DNA from: Bradyrhizobium niftali
Lineage (GTDB): Bacteria; Pseudomonadota; Alphaproteobacteria; Rhizobiales; Xanthobacteraceae
DNA length: 64,000 bases
NCBI RefSeq assembly: GCF_004571025.1
Contig: NZ_SPQT01000005.1
Coordinates: 248,001 to 312,000 of the forward strand
Direction of reading: 5' to 3'
Below the pieces are notes generated by a model. That model worked only from the letters and a program-made list of their open reading frames with translations, made no database searches and was not told the DNA's origin. This document shows positions 1 through 9,226 of the stretch, one piece after another. Position numbers and translations under genes: made by a program. Within the stretch, counting starts at the first letter, position 1, and each line of letters starts with the position of its first letter.

Positions 1-730
1 CAGCAATGCGCATTGCAAATCCAGCTCATTCGTCGCTCTTGATTCACCAAACCTGTCTTAAGTCGCATATCCTTCACTATTATTCTTTGCCCCGCGAGCG
101 TCATCTGTTTGCCGGATACGGCGCGTCGGCAGCCATGATCGCGCCTGTTGCGGGGCAGCCGCAATGATTAAGGCCTCCGAATCATCGTCCCGCCACGCGC
201 AACACGCTCATTGCGAAGACGGAGGTACGGCAAAGATTGGCCGTTTAGCGCATGTGTGGCGATGCTGTCTCCCCGGTGGCGTTCTACTTCGCAATGCCTA
301 CAACCTGACGCCACGGTCGATTCAAGGACTTTGAGCGTCCGGCACGTGTGAATACGTGCTGAGACGGGCATACCCACATTTGGTGGCAGTAGGACGAAAC
401 TCCTGACAACTGCACGCCTGACCGACTGCCCCGCGGGGTGGGGGTTGAAGCTCAAAGCGCACGCATCGAGCCGAGCAGCGACAAGCTGCGCCGGCGCAGC
501 TCGCGTTGTTCGCGGTCCCAGCCAGCTGACCTGCAGAGTCAAAGAGTGCCGTACGGGTGAGTTTCCGAGAAGCACGGAGGCTTGGACCGACAGGCCAGGA
601 TTCCTGTGGCTGGATGATGATTCGTCGCACCGGTCACGTACCGTCGATTCGACAGCCTCAAGCCGCTTGCTGCAATTCACAGCGCGCAATTGCTTGAAAC
701 CAGCTCAGTAGGCTTCGACCTTGAGCCCCC
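1..730. other. Left-edge region without a recognisable gene
   Basis: Open frames exist on both strands, for example minus 168-689, but none has a convincing start, ribosome site or family resemblance. The only notable sequence is a 13-bp word (TACAACCTGACGC at 299-311) that recurs at 6958-6970. I see no transposase, tRNA or terminal inverted repeat here. Confidence 0.5.
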
Positions 731-746
731 TGGCACGCCGGTTGCT
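731..746 (+). promoter_or_regulatory. Sigma54 -24/-12 promoter of the cytochrome c peroxidase gene
   Basis: TGGCACGCCGGTTGCT matches the RpoN consensus TGGCACG-N4-TTGCW at every fixed base, with GG at 732-733 and GC at 744-745 (N10 spacing). It lies about 150 bp before the peroxidase ATG. No perfect TGT-N10-ACA NifA site was found in the 250 bp upstream, so the activator is inferred only from the neighbourhood. Confidence 0.85.
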
Positions 747-895
747 ATAGCACCGGCGGAGCGTCGGCCTGGGTGCAGCCTAGCCCAGCATACGGAAGAC
801 ACCATTCGTTGACTGCTGCACGTCGTTCTGCGGGCGGACGCGGACCGAGCGCTATGTTTGCGATTCCACGATCTAGGAGAAAAGCGAGACATCAC

Positions 896-1966
896 ATGAG
901 GAAAATAGCGGTACGCGAGCTTTCCAGGGCCGGTAGGTTAAGTGTTGTGGCCTCAGCCATTCTGGTTTCACCCGCAGCAGGCGCCAATGAGGATTTGATG
1001 CGCGTCGCCAAGCGGATTTTCAAGCCAATTCCCTCAGTCGCTCCAGCGGTGAAGGACAATCCTATCACCCATGAAAAGATCACACTTGGCAAATCCTTGT
1101 TTTTCGATTCGAGGCTATCGGCGAGCGGCGTTATTAGCTGCAATACGTGTCATAACCTTGGGACGGGCGGGGTAGATGCCGGCCCGAGGTCGATTGGTCA
1201 TCGTTGGCAGCTGGGGTCACGTCGTGCGCCAACAGTCTATAACGCGGTCTTCAACGTGGCGCAGTTCTGGGATGGTCGAGCGGCGGATCTTAAGGCGCAA
1301 GCCGCAGGCCCTGTCCAGGCCAGCGTCGAAATGAATGCGACGCCCGATCACGTGCTCAAAACATTGAATTCAATGACCGATTATGTCGTTATGTTCAGTA
1401 AGGCTTTTCCAAACGAAGTGGCGCCCGTTACGTTTGACAATTTCGCCAAGGCCATCGAGGCTTTCGAGGCAACCTTGATTACTCCCGCCGCCCCCTTCGA
1501 TCAGTACCTCGAGGGCGATGAATATGCTCTCAGCGATCAGCAGAAAACCGGGCTAAAGCTATTCATCGAAAAGGGATGTTCCTCTTGCCACAACGGAATT
1601 AACGTCGGTGGACAGGATTATTTTCGCTTCGGCGTCATTAAAAGGCCAGCCGAAAGCCTGCTTCCAAAGGAGGACAAGGGTCGTTTTGCCGTCACTAAGG
1701 ATCTCGGCGACGAGTATGTTTTCCGCTCGGCGCCATTGCGCAACGTCGCATTGCGTCCGCCCTACTTTCATTCTGGTCAGGTTTGGAGTCTTAAGCAAGC
1801 GGTCGGCGTCATGAGTGAGGTTCAGCTTGGAGCAAAGCTCAGCGATGAAGAAACTGACAAGATTGTCGCCTTTCTGAATTCGCTCACCGGGCAGCTGCCG
1901 AAGATCGAGTACCCGATACTGCCCACGCGCACCAGTGCAACGCCAAAGCCCTCCTTAGACAAATAG
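896..1966 (+). CDS. Diheme cytochrome c peroxidase (CcpA/BCCP family)
   Basis: Predicted periplasmic enzyme of 356 aa that reduces H2O2 to water with electrons from a c-type cytochrome. A signal peptide occupies about residues 1-31. Two CxxCH heme sites are visible, CNTCH in the N-terminal domain and CSSCH in the C-terminal domain, as the family requires. The ATG at 896 is chosen because the signal peptide begins there; an AGGAG lies somewhat far upstream. A perfect -24/-12 promoter at 731-746 suggests expression under nitrogen-fixing, low-oxygen conditions, when peroxide protection of nitrogenase would matter. MauG is a related family; the length and motifs favour the peroxidase. Confidence 0.88.
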   Translation: MRKIAVRELSRAGRLSVVASAILVSPAAGANEDLMRVAKRIFKPIPSVAPAVKDNPITHEKITLGKSLFFDSRLSASGVISCNTCHNLGTGGVDAGPRSIGHRWQLGSRRAPTVYNAVFNVAQFWDGRAADLKAQAAGPVQASVEMNATPDHVLKTLNSMTDYVVMFSKAFPNEVAPVTFDNFAKAIEAFEATLITPAAPFDQYLEGDEYALSDQQKTGLKLFIEKGCSSCHNGINVGGQDYFRFGVIKRPAESLLPKEDKGRFAVTKDLGDEYVFRSAPLRNVALRPPYFHSGQVWSLKQAVGVMSEVQLGAKLSDEETDKIVAFLNSLTGQLPKIEYPILPTRTSATPKPSLDK

Positions 1967-2517
1967 GCCTTCACGATAGCGTAGGCGATCCAAGCTGGAG
2001 CATTCAGCAGGCTCAAATTGCGGACCTCGAGCCCCAACCCGTTCGTCGCCGACGCCAGAGTTCCTTAGGCGCCGGTCAAGTCATCCGTCTTGGGCAGCTC
2101 AATCCTGCGTCGACTCGCGAGGCAACGAAGGCCCGCGCGCCCTGAAATACGTCGGCGACCCGTGCTGCTAGGAGACGTTCTGCCGTAGCTCGCGGGCACC
2201 GCATATCATCTCACATCAGCCCTTTTTTCAAGCGCCCGGCCGCCGACCTTCTCCTCCGCACAGATCGGAACGTGCGCCAGATCGGATGGCATGCACTTGT
2301 CCCTCTTTGACGAGTTTTACGGCCGCATGTTCGCCAAAGCACCATCCCCAATCCAAAAGGCGATGGATCATCCTCAGCTTCCATGTGGTAGCTCCTACAT
2401 GTGCGCATGGTGACGCGAGCGTCCACAGTCCTACAATAAGATGTGACGACTTAGGATGTCGGGTGGAGACCGATACAAAACCTCCCTTGCCGCAAGACGC
2501 GCAGATATTCCTTGAAA
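1967..2517. other. Intergenic region between peroxidase and mod remnants
   Basis: About 550 bp with no convincing coding sequence. A frame open on the plus strand from 2286 has no family resemblance until it reaches the modA-like part at 2589. Nothing else was recognised. Confidence 0.5.
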
Positions 2518-2533
2518 CGGCACGCGGATTGCT
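2518..2533 (+). promoter_or_regulatory. Sigma54 -24/-12 promoter before the modA remnant
   Basis: CGGCACGCGGATTGCT has GG at 2519-2520 and GC at 2531-2532 with N10 spacing, and differs from the RpoN consensus only at the first base. It lies about 55 bp before the modA-like start at 2589. No clear NifA site was found; a near miss (CGT-N10-ACA) is at about 2420-2435. Confidence 0.7.
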
Positions 2534-2588
2534 GGGTAGGGATCAACCAGTCGCCGCCAAAGAAAGGGCGCGGGGAGCCGGAGTTTCA

Positions 2589-2830
2589 ATGAGATTTATC
2601 CGATTCATCCTGATCGATCTGGCTTTGATGCTGGTCGCACCCGAGAATGCAGAAGCCATGACCGTAGCTCCCGGCGCAAACTTCAAATCGGCTAGCAAAG
2701 CCGTGGGATCCTTGATGCGGATTTCGGGCCCCGAGCTAGTATTCAGCTCTGGCCTGAGCCGGCATCTTTACCGCCAAACCTCTCAAGCCGCGCAATTTGG
2801 ACATTCAGCAAAAGCCTCCGGGCCGGCGAA
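2589..2830 (+). pseudogene. modA: Remnant of a molybdate-binding protein gene (modA-like)
   Basis: From the ATG at 2589 (GGAG upstream) the frame encodes a signal-peptide-like start (MRFIRFILIDLALML, ending in an AEA-type cleavage site). About 45 residues follow that loosely resemble the ModA N-terminus: TV-A--A--K-A, then an SS-L--Q motif. Resemblance stops after roughly 75 residues, whereas ModA proteins are about 250 aa. The frame then runs as featureless sequence to a stop at 3074. No modB-like membrane protein is present before modC. The match is weak and based on pattern alone, so this is a likely but unproven pseudogene. Confidence 0.45.
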
Positions 2831-3108
2831 GCAGGCTGAAAACCTCGCGCTAAGGGAGAGGCGCTTTGCCTCTCATTGGCAAGCGCACTGGGCAGCGTCC
2901 GACTGTCACGATCGTCGCGGCGCGGAGATGCTCAAGAAGCCTCTGATCTTAACACAGATCTGCAGTCCACCGCCGCAGCTTATGCCCTCAGGCGAGCAGA
3001 GACGCCGTGCTGGAGCGGCACCGGCCGGATTATCTAAGGCACGGCGATCATCTCTATTGCAGCTGTGCTCGTGACTTGGATGGGAAGATACAGCACAGGC
3101 GCAGGTTC

Positions 3109-4233
3109 ATGAGAGAAGCAAGAACGGGCTATATTGAGGTTGCGTTCAACGGCTCTCTCGCGAACATTCCGTTAGATGCGCAATTCATCCTGCCGGCCAA
3201 AGGCGTCACAGCAATTTTTGGTCCGCCCGGGTGCGGCAAGACCACACTCGCGCGCTGCATCGCCGGCGTGCAGCATGTGCCGACTGGATTTTGTGCGGTC
3301 GATGGAGAGGTTTGGCAGGATGAGACAAAGTTTCGACCGCCTCATCTGCGTCCCGTCGCATATGTATTCCGACCACCAATTCCTCTTTCTCATTGGTCTG
3401 TACGGCGCACCCTCCTATACAAGGCGTCAACATCGACACCAACACTAATCGATTTTGATGGAGTGGTCGAATTGCTCGCCTTGTCGCCGCTGCTCGAGCG
3501 TTCGCCATCACATCTTTCGGCGGCCGAGCGACAGCGACTTGCTCTTGGCAGCGCGCTGTTGGGCCAGCCTCAGCTACTTTTGCTGGACGATCCACTCATT
3601 GTGCTCGACCGCGCCGCCAAATGCGAGATCCTGCCATTTCTCGAGCGCATACGGGAAACGCTCCCATTGCCGATGATCTACATCACCCAAGATTACGCTG
3701 ATATCGAGCGTTTTGCCGATCATCTTGTCATGATGAAAGATGGCGTCGTGACAGCGGCCGGGCCGCTCAACGTCGTTCAGACCGATCCGGCGCTTGCCGG
3801 GCGCGGCGAAGCGGCAGTCTGTCTTGATACCTTGGTCGGCGGCTATGATGGACGCTATGGGCTGATCATGCTCCGCCTTAACGGGGCGCGCCTTCTGATA
3901 CCTGGAGTGCCGCTTAGACCGGGCGCGCAGCTGCGGCTGCGCATCGCAGCCGGCGATGTCAGCATTGCGTGCGAGCCCCCACGTGCAAGCTCTATCCTCA
4001 ATGTATTTCCGGCACGCATCAATGCCTTTCTGCCGTTCGACGAGGCGGAGGTCACCTTGGTTCTGGCTCTTGAAACTTGCCGTTCTGGCGTGCCGCTTTT
4101 GGCGCGCATCACGCGCCGCTCGTTTGATGCGCTACGGCTCAGCAATGGAGCGAACGTTTTTGCGGAGATCGCGCGCGCCGTTCCGCTCGCGGCTGCCGAG
4201 CGGTACTTGCACCGCCTGCCACGATCCGCATGA
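3109..4233 (+). CDS. modC: ModC-like molybdate ABC transporter ATPase, catalytic motifs degenerate
   Basis: 374 aa, with an ABC ATPase domain (about 1-230) followed by a TOBE/Mop-like molybdate-binding tail, the ModC layout. Walker A is intact (GPPGCGKT, residues 38-45). The other motifs depart from consensus: the Q-loop Gln is Arg (YVFR), the signature is LSAAE instead of LSGGE, the Walker B Glu is Asp (LLLLDD), and the switch His is Gln (ITQ). With modB absent and modA truncated, I infer it is not a working importer. It lies downstream of the -24/-12 site at 2518. The ATG at 3109 was chosen because homology starts there; the frame is open further upstream. Confidence 0.75.
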   Translation: MREARTGYIEVAFNGSLANIPLDAQFILPAKGVTAIFGPPGCGKTTLARCIAGVQHVPTGFCAVDGEVWQDETKFRPPHLRPVAYVFRPPIPLSHWSVRRTLLYKASTSTPTLIDFDGVVELLALSPLLERSPSHLSAAERQRLALGSALLGQPQLLLLDDPLIVLDRAAKCEILPFLERIRETLPLPMIYITQDYADIERFADHLVMMKDGVVTAAGPLNVVQTDPALAGRGEAAVCLDTLVGGYDGRYGLIMLRLNGARLLIPGVPLRPGAQLRLRIAAGDVSIACEPPRASSILNVFPARINAFLPFDEAEVTLVLALETCRSGVPLLARITRRSFDALRLSNGANVFAEIARAVPLAAAERYLHRLPRSA

Positions 4234-4551
4234 GAGCGTTCGGCAGCTATGCCCCGATACGAGAAACACATCAACAGGGTGGTGGCGCGAGATCTCAACG
4301 AGACGGGCGCGCAGCGGGGCCTTCAGACCCAGCTGCGGTTATTTGGGGACGATGATACCGGATCGCTTGATGACGACAGGAGACAGTCGACCACGTCGTC
4401 TCCGAAATCGCCCATCAGGCTCTTCCGCCTCCGAAAACAGCCTTAGCTCTTGCGTCCGCTCCCACGCTCTGCGCCACCACGATGCCTTGCGAACGTGCCG
4501 ATTGCGGACCTTCTATGGCGAGAGTTCAACCTGCTGCCCTTTCCGCCGATA
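4234..4551. other. Intergenic region
   Basis: About 320 bp between the modC-like gene (plus) and the end of the nopD-like pseudogene (minus), which converge. No gene, terminator or repeat was recognised. Confidence 0.4.
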
Positions 4552-6991
4552 TCAACCCCTCAGTCGGTTCTGCAGTGCCTGCCGGTCGACGACGAGATTG
4601 CTTAGGTTCAGGTCTGGCTGACGTCTGCCCGCTAACCGCCTGGCCAGCGCCCGCGTACCGTCGAGCACAAAGACACACAATCGTAGCCGTTCCTCTGCTG
4701 GCGTATTGGGCGTTTTGCAGGTTGTCTTCGGCTCCCACCTGCGCTGCGAGCATTGCTGCGGGTCTGTCATTGCGTCCCCGGGCGGAGTCGTAGTGGTAGG
4801 CGACTGGATTGTTGCGATCGCGGCGGTCCACCAGCAGCAAGACCAATGGGACCCGCCGTCATCGGGACCCATGGTGCTGGCGTCATTCACCGGCAAGAAC
4901 AGAAAGTCGGCTGTGTCGTTACCATTGGGATCATCGACAATCTGATGGAATGCGGATAGCGCGTCGGCGTTGGTACCCTGGCCCACCCGAAAGGCCATGA
5001 GAGGATCTACAAACCGGGTCCGGGCGGCAAGATTTGGATTGCTCGCCCATAACTCCTGCGCCAGGAGTTCGTAGTCCCGCTGGATATGCTCGTCGCCCAG
5101 CCAGTCCCTGGCTCCGAGCACCCGCCCGCTGCGGTCGCCGGCAGAGGCACTCGCAGCCGAACCGCCGACCCTGGCCTTAGGAGCCGAGGATGGGCCAGCA
5201 TGATGGATCAGCTGAGCGTCGCGGCGTCCTCGCGGACCCAACGTGATGGAGTAGGTCGCCCCGTTGATGGAGACCGGCTGGGGAGCCATTCGCGAACTTG
5301 GCAACAGCATTTTATTGTCAAGTACATCGAGCAGGAAATCCGGCACCGGCTGTGAGCCATGCTGCCAATCCTCGCCGACGAGACATCCGATATCCTCCAG
5401 CTCTTGAGGTACGCCTGATGGCCCGATGAAGAACGGAGGTCTGCCGGCATGGCTCTGCACCGGCCCTGACTGGGCATCGTCACGCACCTCCTGCGGTGTG
5501 GACGGCAGGTCAACCAAAGAACCGAGCCCCCGATAGATGTCTGAGGACCGAGCTGGCTCACCCTTCGGCGTTGGAAAGTCGAAATAGGTCGGCAGTTGTG
5601 GGGACCAAGTCGAGCTCGACCCAGCCGCCTCCTGCAAGCCGGCCTGACCAAACGCGCCTACTATCGGCGGCCACTCACTTTCGGACGGCGGCGTCGGCAA
5701 ATCTCGCATCCAGGTCGGGATGGAGGTTGAGTCCGAGCCTGCTCTTTGCTGAGGAGCGGGTACACCCAGCGCTCTGTTTGCCTCGAGGACTTGCACATAC
5801 TGCCTGAGCTTCTTGAGAGTCACGCCGGATTTCCCTTTGGCTTCGCGGTAAGCCCGGTAGTCTGCATCCAGCGAGCGTTGCTGCTTATTGTTGCCGTTGA
5901 TTCGGCTCGCGATGCTCTCCCTACCCTCTGTGCGGAGCCAGCCACTGAACTTGCGTTGCGCCGAGGCCGTACCTTGAATGGTTTTTCTCCTGTGCTGGGA
6001 ACTCGGGTCAAGCTTGCTCAGCTCTTCGTTGGCGAGGCCCTCGATGAGGCGGGCGTCGTCGTCGTAAGGGCGAAATCCTTGTTGGGGCTCGAGACCTAGG
6101 TATTTTCTAAACGGATCGAGTGGAGCCGTCCGCTTTGTGGCTTTACTGAACGCCGTATAATCTGCGGTCAATGACGATTGCTGCGCAGTGTTGCCGCCGA
6201 TTCGGTTCATGATGCACGGCCTGCCCTCCCTTTGAAGCCAATCACTAAAAGAGCATAGCCGGGAAACCATCGTCGAAACGGCGGCTTTCTCCTTCTTGGT
6301 CGCGTCAGATCCAAGCTTGGACAGAGCGTCGGTCAAAAAGTCATCGATCGTGGAGATGTCCTCCGGATGAGCCGACAATGTTTCGCGTCCCATCAGTCGG
6401 GCCCCGGCGCCGACAGCTTGGAGCCCGTCAGCCCCGATCCTGCGCAGATGAGACAGTGCCGCGCTGAGGCGGTCGCGATCATCGCCGCCAGCTTCAACGT
6501 ACTCGTCGATGTCGGCGGCGAGCGACCTTGGTTCATTGAACGCCCGAAGAGCCAATGGTCCTTTATTCTCGGAGCCAACGAGCAAACGTGTTGAGCGCCT
6601 GCACATTGGACTTGATCGTAGCAGCCGGGACCTTTCCAGTCCCGCGGCCTCTGATACCATCGGGAGTAATTCTGTAGTCTTTGACGTTTTCCATGAACTG
6701 GCGGATCATCCGCTCGTCCTGGGGATGCATCGGTTGCTCTCGCGTATTCACAAAAGCTGGGGCCAGAATGGCATTTCCAGCCAGGAACTTCTGGAGTGTT
6801 TCCAATGCTCCACACACATAGTTCCTGCTGTTGGCGCTGGCCATCTTCATGAATTCATCTTTATAGGCGGCTAACGCACCTAAGATCTTGAGACATTGAG
6901 GTCTCTCCTTCTGATCATGGAGCTTCAGAGTGATCGCCGCATGTATCATCCAGACTGTACAACCTGACGCTACGTAGAGTTCAAGCCCCAA
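4552..6991 (-). pseudogene. NopD-like type III effector (Ulp1/C48 SUMO protease), multiply frameshifted
   Basis: Reading on the minus strand, the body contains at least two copies of an approximately 100-residue repeat with the pattern FS-WL---GR--I--RI and SL-ADY-A. A C-terminal Ulp1-type protease domain of the NopD/BEL2-5 kind follows. The catalytic parts lie in three different frames: SHWS (His) near 4841-4849 in one, AYHYDS (Asp) in a second, YDC (Cys) at 4677-4685 in a third, and VFVLDG back in the first. An upstream shift near 6570 separates the repeat ending FARWLRE from its continuation. A long frame (702 codons) survives by chance, but the protease cannot be active. Extent at the 5' side is uncertain. 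Confidence 0.75.
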
Positions 6992-7488
6992 ATCGCCGCC
7001 AAAGGCGAGCCTGGTTGGCTTTCAAACCTTTTAGAATCCGGCAAACCACCGAGCCTGGTGATCTCGCGCCGCTTGAAGCGCCTCAATGCGCGAAGCGCCG
7101 TAGCCTCTGATTACTCGCACCTTGTTTGGCAGCCGCGAGCATCTGGCCTTACTGGCGCAATCTGTTGTCGCCGGCGATACAGCCGCTCTTGTTTGCGCCA
7201 GATGCTACGAACCTCGCGCTTCGTCAGGTTCCGTATTTCCATTAGATCTCGGCAGGCCGACAGTCATTCATCACATTGATGGCGAGATGAGGCGGTTTGC
7301 TCGAGGGGACGCAGAACGGCCTTGACCAGACGCTTGCAGCGCGAACATCTCAGGCGGTCGCGCAAAGCAAGACTGCTTTCATGAACCTTGGCAAGGAAGC
7401 GCTTGGCTACAGATTTTTCTCAGATCGACGCTCCAAGCGCCCGGGCATGTCTGTATCAAAGCCGCTGGACTCCACTCCTGAGAACGGA
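6992..7488. other. Upstream region of ahpC with a possible NifA site
   Basis: No gene is supported; open frames that run into ahpC from 7297 lack ribosome sites and homology. A TGT-N10-ACA sequence lies at 7166-7181, about 310 bp before the -24 element. That is distant for a NifA enhancer but possible. Confidence 0.4.
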
Positions 7489-7504
7489 TGGCACATAGCT
7501 TGCT
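7489..7504 (+). promoter_or_regulatory. Sigma54 -24/-12 promoter of ahpC
   Basis: TGGCACATAGCTTGCT matches the RpoN consensus, with GG at 7490-7491 and GC at 7502-7503 (N10 spacing). The predicted transcript starts near 7515, leaving a leader of about 37 nt before the ahpC ATG at 7552. This spacing also supports 7552 as the true start. Confidence 0.8.
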
Positions 7505-7551
7505 TCAACAGCGAAGCCACCTTCTACAGAAAGCGAATTTGTGAGGACAGC

Positions 7552-8106
7552 ATGCTCGGAATTGGAAGTCAGTTGCCGCGGTTCGAAATCACAGGCGTGA
7601 AGCCCGGTTTTCAAGCGCAGGAAGAAGGAGGACAGAGTGCATTCGAGACGCTGACCGAAGCGAGCTTTCCAGGAAAATGGAAGATCATCTTCTTCTATCC
7701 GAAGGATTTTACCTTCGTCTGCCCGACAGAGATCGCTGAGTTTGCCCGGCTTTCCAAGGAATTCGCCGATCGCGATGCGGTTGTACTGGGTGGTTCGACT
7801 GACAATGAGTTCTGCAAGCTCGCTTGGCGGCGCTCACATCTCGACCTGCACAAACTTCCAATCTGGCAGTTTGCCGACACAAAGGGAACGCTCGTCGACG
7901 GTCTTGGCGTGCGTTCACCAGAAGGGGTTGCCTATCGTTACACCTTTATTGTTGACCCCCAAAATACGATCCAGCACGTCTATGCGACCAATCTCAGTGT
8001 CGGGCGCAGTCCTAAGGACACGCTCCGCGTTCTGGACGCGCTGCAAACCGACGAGCTCTGTCCCTGCAACCGCGAAATCGGCGGCGAAACCTTGAAGGTT
8101 GCTTGA
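7552..8106 (+). CDS. ahpC: Peroxiredoxin, AhpC/TSA family
   Basis: 184 aa typical 2-Cys peroxiredoxin that reduces hydrogen peroxide and organic hydroperoxides. The peroxidatic cysteine sits in FVCPTEI and the resolving cysteine in the C-terminal ELCPCN. The ATG at 7552 follows a GAGG ribosome site and fits both the family start and the -24/-12 promoter at 7489. NifA-dependent peroxiredoxins linked to nif genes are known in rhizobia. The usual partner gene, ahpD, follows after 6 nt but is frameshifted, so the reductant for AhpC must come from elsewhere. Confidence 0.93.
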   Translation: MLGIGSQLPRFEITGVKPGFQAQEEGGQSAFETLTEASFPGKWKIIFFYPKDFTFVCPTEIAEFARLSKEFADRDAVVLGGSTDNEFCKLAWRRSHLDLHKLPIWQFADTKGTLVDGLGVRSPEGVAYRYTFIVDPQNTIQHVYATNLSVGRSPKDTLRVLDALQTDELCPCNREIGGETLKVA

Positions 8107-8112
8107 GGCAGC

Positions 8113-8660
8113 ATGTCGTCGATCGAACAACTAAGCGACCAGATTCCCGATTTCGCGAAGGACGTCAGGCTTAACTTGACCTCCTTGGTGGCCGATGAGA
8201 CGCTTTCGCCACAACGAAAATACGGGCTGCTGCTGGCGAGCGCGATTGCCACTCGCAATGCAGCCCTGATTGCCGCGATGGAATCGGCTGCGTCCGCTGT
8301 GATGACATCTGTGGCGATTGCCGCAGCGAAAGCCGCAGCCAGCCTCATGGCAATGAACAACGTTTACTACCGCTTCGCTCACCTTGTCTCCAACCCGGAA
8401 TACAAAACGATGCCGCCACGGCTGCGTATGAACGTGATCGGCAATCCCGGCGTGGAGAAGTCCGATTTCGAGCTGTGGTCGCTTGCGGTCTCCGCCATAA
8501 ACGGCTGCGTGCCTGCATCGATGCCCATGAGAAGACACTGAGAGCCGCGGGCGTCAATTCCGAAGCGATCCAGACCGCCGTGCGCTTTGCCGCGATCATG
8601 CAGTCAGTGGCAATCGCAATCGAGGCCGCTGGGCCCGACCCCTCTCAGGCGAGGGGCTGA
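8113..8660 (+). pseudogene. ahpD: AhpD-like alkylhydroperoxidase, frameshifted at the CxxC active site
   Basis: The start ([17 protein letters not shown]) and middle look like AhpD, which reduces AhpC through a CxxC pair. At about 8507-8515 the frame breaks: ...SAINGC continues as [10 protein letters not shown] and stops at 8541. The expected continuation ([14 protein letters not shown]...) lies in the next frame and ends at 8660. Restoring one base in the run TGCGTGCC would rebuild NGC-x-x-CIDAHE. The resulting product would lack the second active-site cysteine and the C-terminal third. A sequencing error cannot be excluded. Confidence 0.8.
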
Positions 8661-8890
8661 TCCTTCCTCTACGATCCGATCGACCGCGTTGTGGCGCCAC
8701 TCAGTGAGGTCACAACCAGTCCTTCGCGGCTCCCGAACGAGCGGCACATCTGCACGCTATGGCTTGTGCAGCGTCCCCCCGAAGAGTGTCTTGCTCGAAG
8801 TCCAGGCGCCGCGCAAGTGACGCGGAATGCGCCAATGATGCGGTGAAGCCCTATCGCCTAACTCGGCCGCATTACGGCCCTGTTCCACTA

Positions 8891-9202
8891 TCAGCCAAAC
8901 TTGAACTGCACTCCATATCCGCCGCGCGGATGGCTCCATTCGATGTCGCCGGTGGGCTCGGCGATCACGCGGCAGGTACCGCACTCGATGCAGCCGTCAA
9001 CTGTTATCTCGACCTGGCCGTTGTCGTTTAGCTCGTAGCATCGCGCGGGGCAGGCTTTCAAAAGTGCAAGGAGCTGCGGCGATGGCGTCGTGTGCGCACG
9101 GACCTTGACGTGAGGGTGACCGATGTCGACAAGATAGCGATTATAATACAGCTTGTCTTCGACGCGGACTGGGGATTCGACATTCATGCTTTGACCTTCC
9201 AT
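8891..9202 (-). CDS. fixX: Ferredoxin-like protein FixX
   Basis: 103 aa small iron-sulfur protein of the FixABCX electron-bifurcating complex, which passes electrons from FixC towards nitrogenase. The C-terminal half carries the ferredoxin motif DGCIECGTC and an upstream CPARCY. It lies 24 nt after fixC on the same strand and is surely co-transcribed with it. An alternative start at 9187 (MNVESPV) is possible. Confidence 0.93.
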   Translation of the reverse strand: MEGQSMNVESPVRVEDKLYYNRYLVDIGHPHVKVRAHTTPSPQLLALLKACPARCYELNDNGQVEITVDGCIECGTCRVIAEPTGDIEWSHPRGGYGVQFKFG

Positions 9203-9226
9203 TGTTGGGCTTCACAACTGTCGCGG

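Noticed and set aside
3007..3108. Upstream extension of the modC-like frame
   Set aside because: No ABC similarity before MREARTGYIEV; the extension is probably remnant sequence.
6941..6968. tts box for the nopD-like gene
   Set aside because: Only the first ten bases match; the AAGCT half is absent, so it is listed only as a weak finding.
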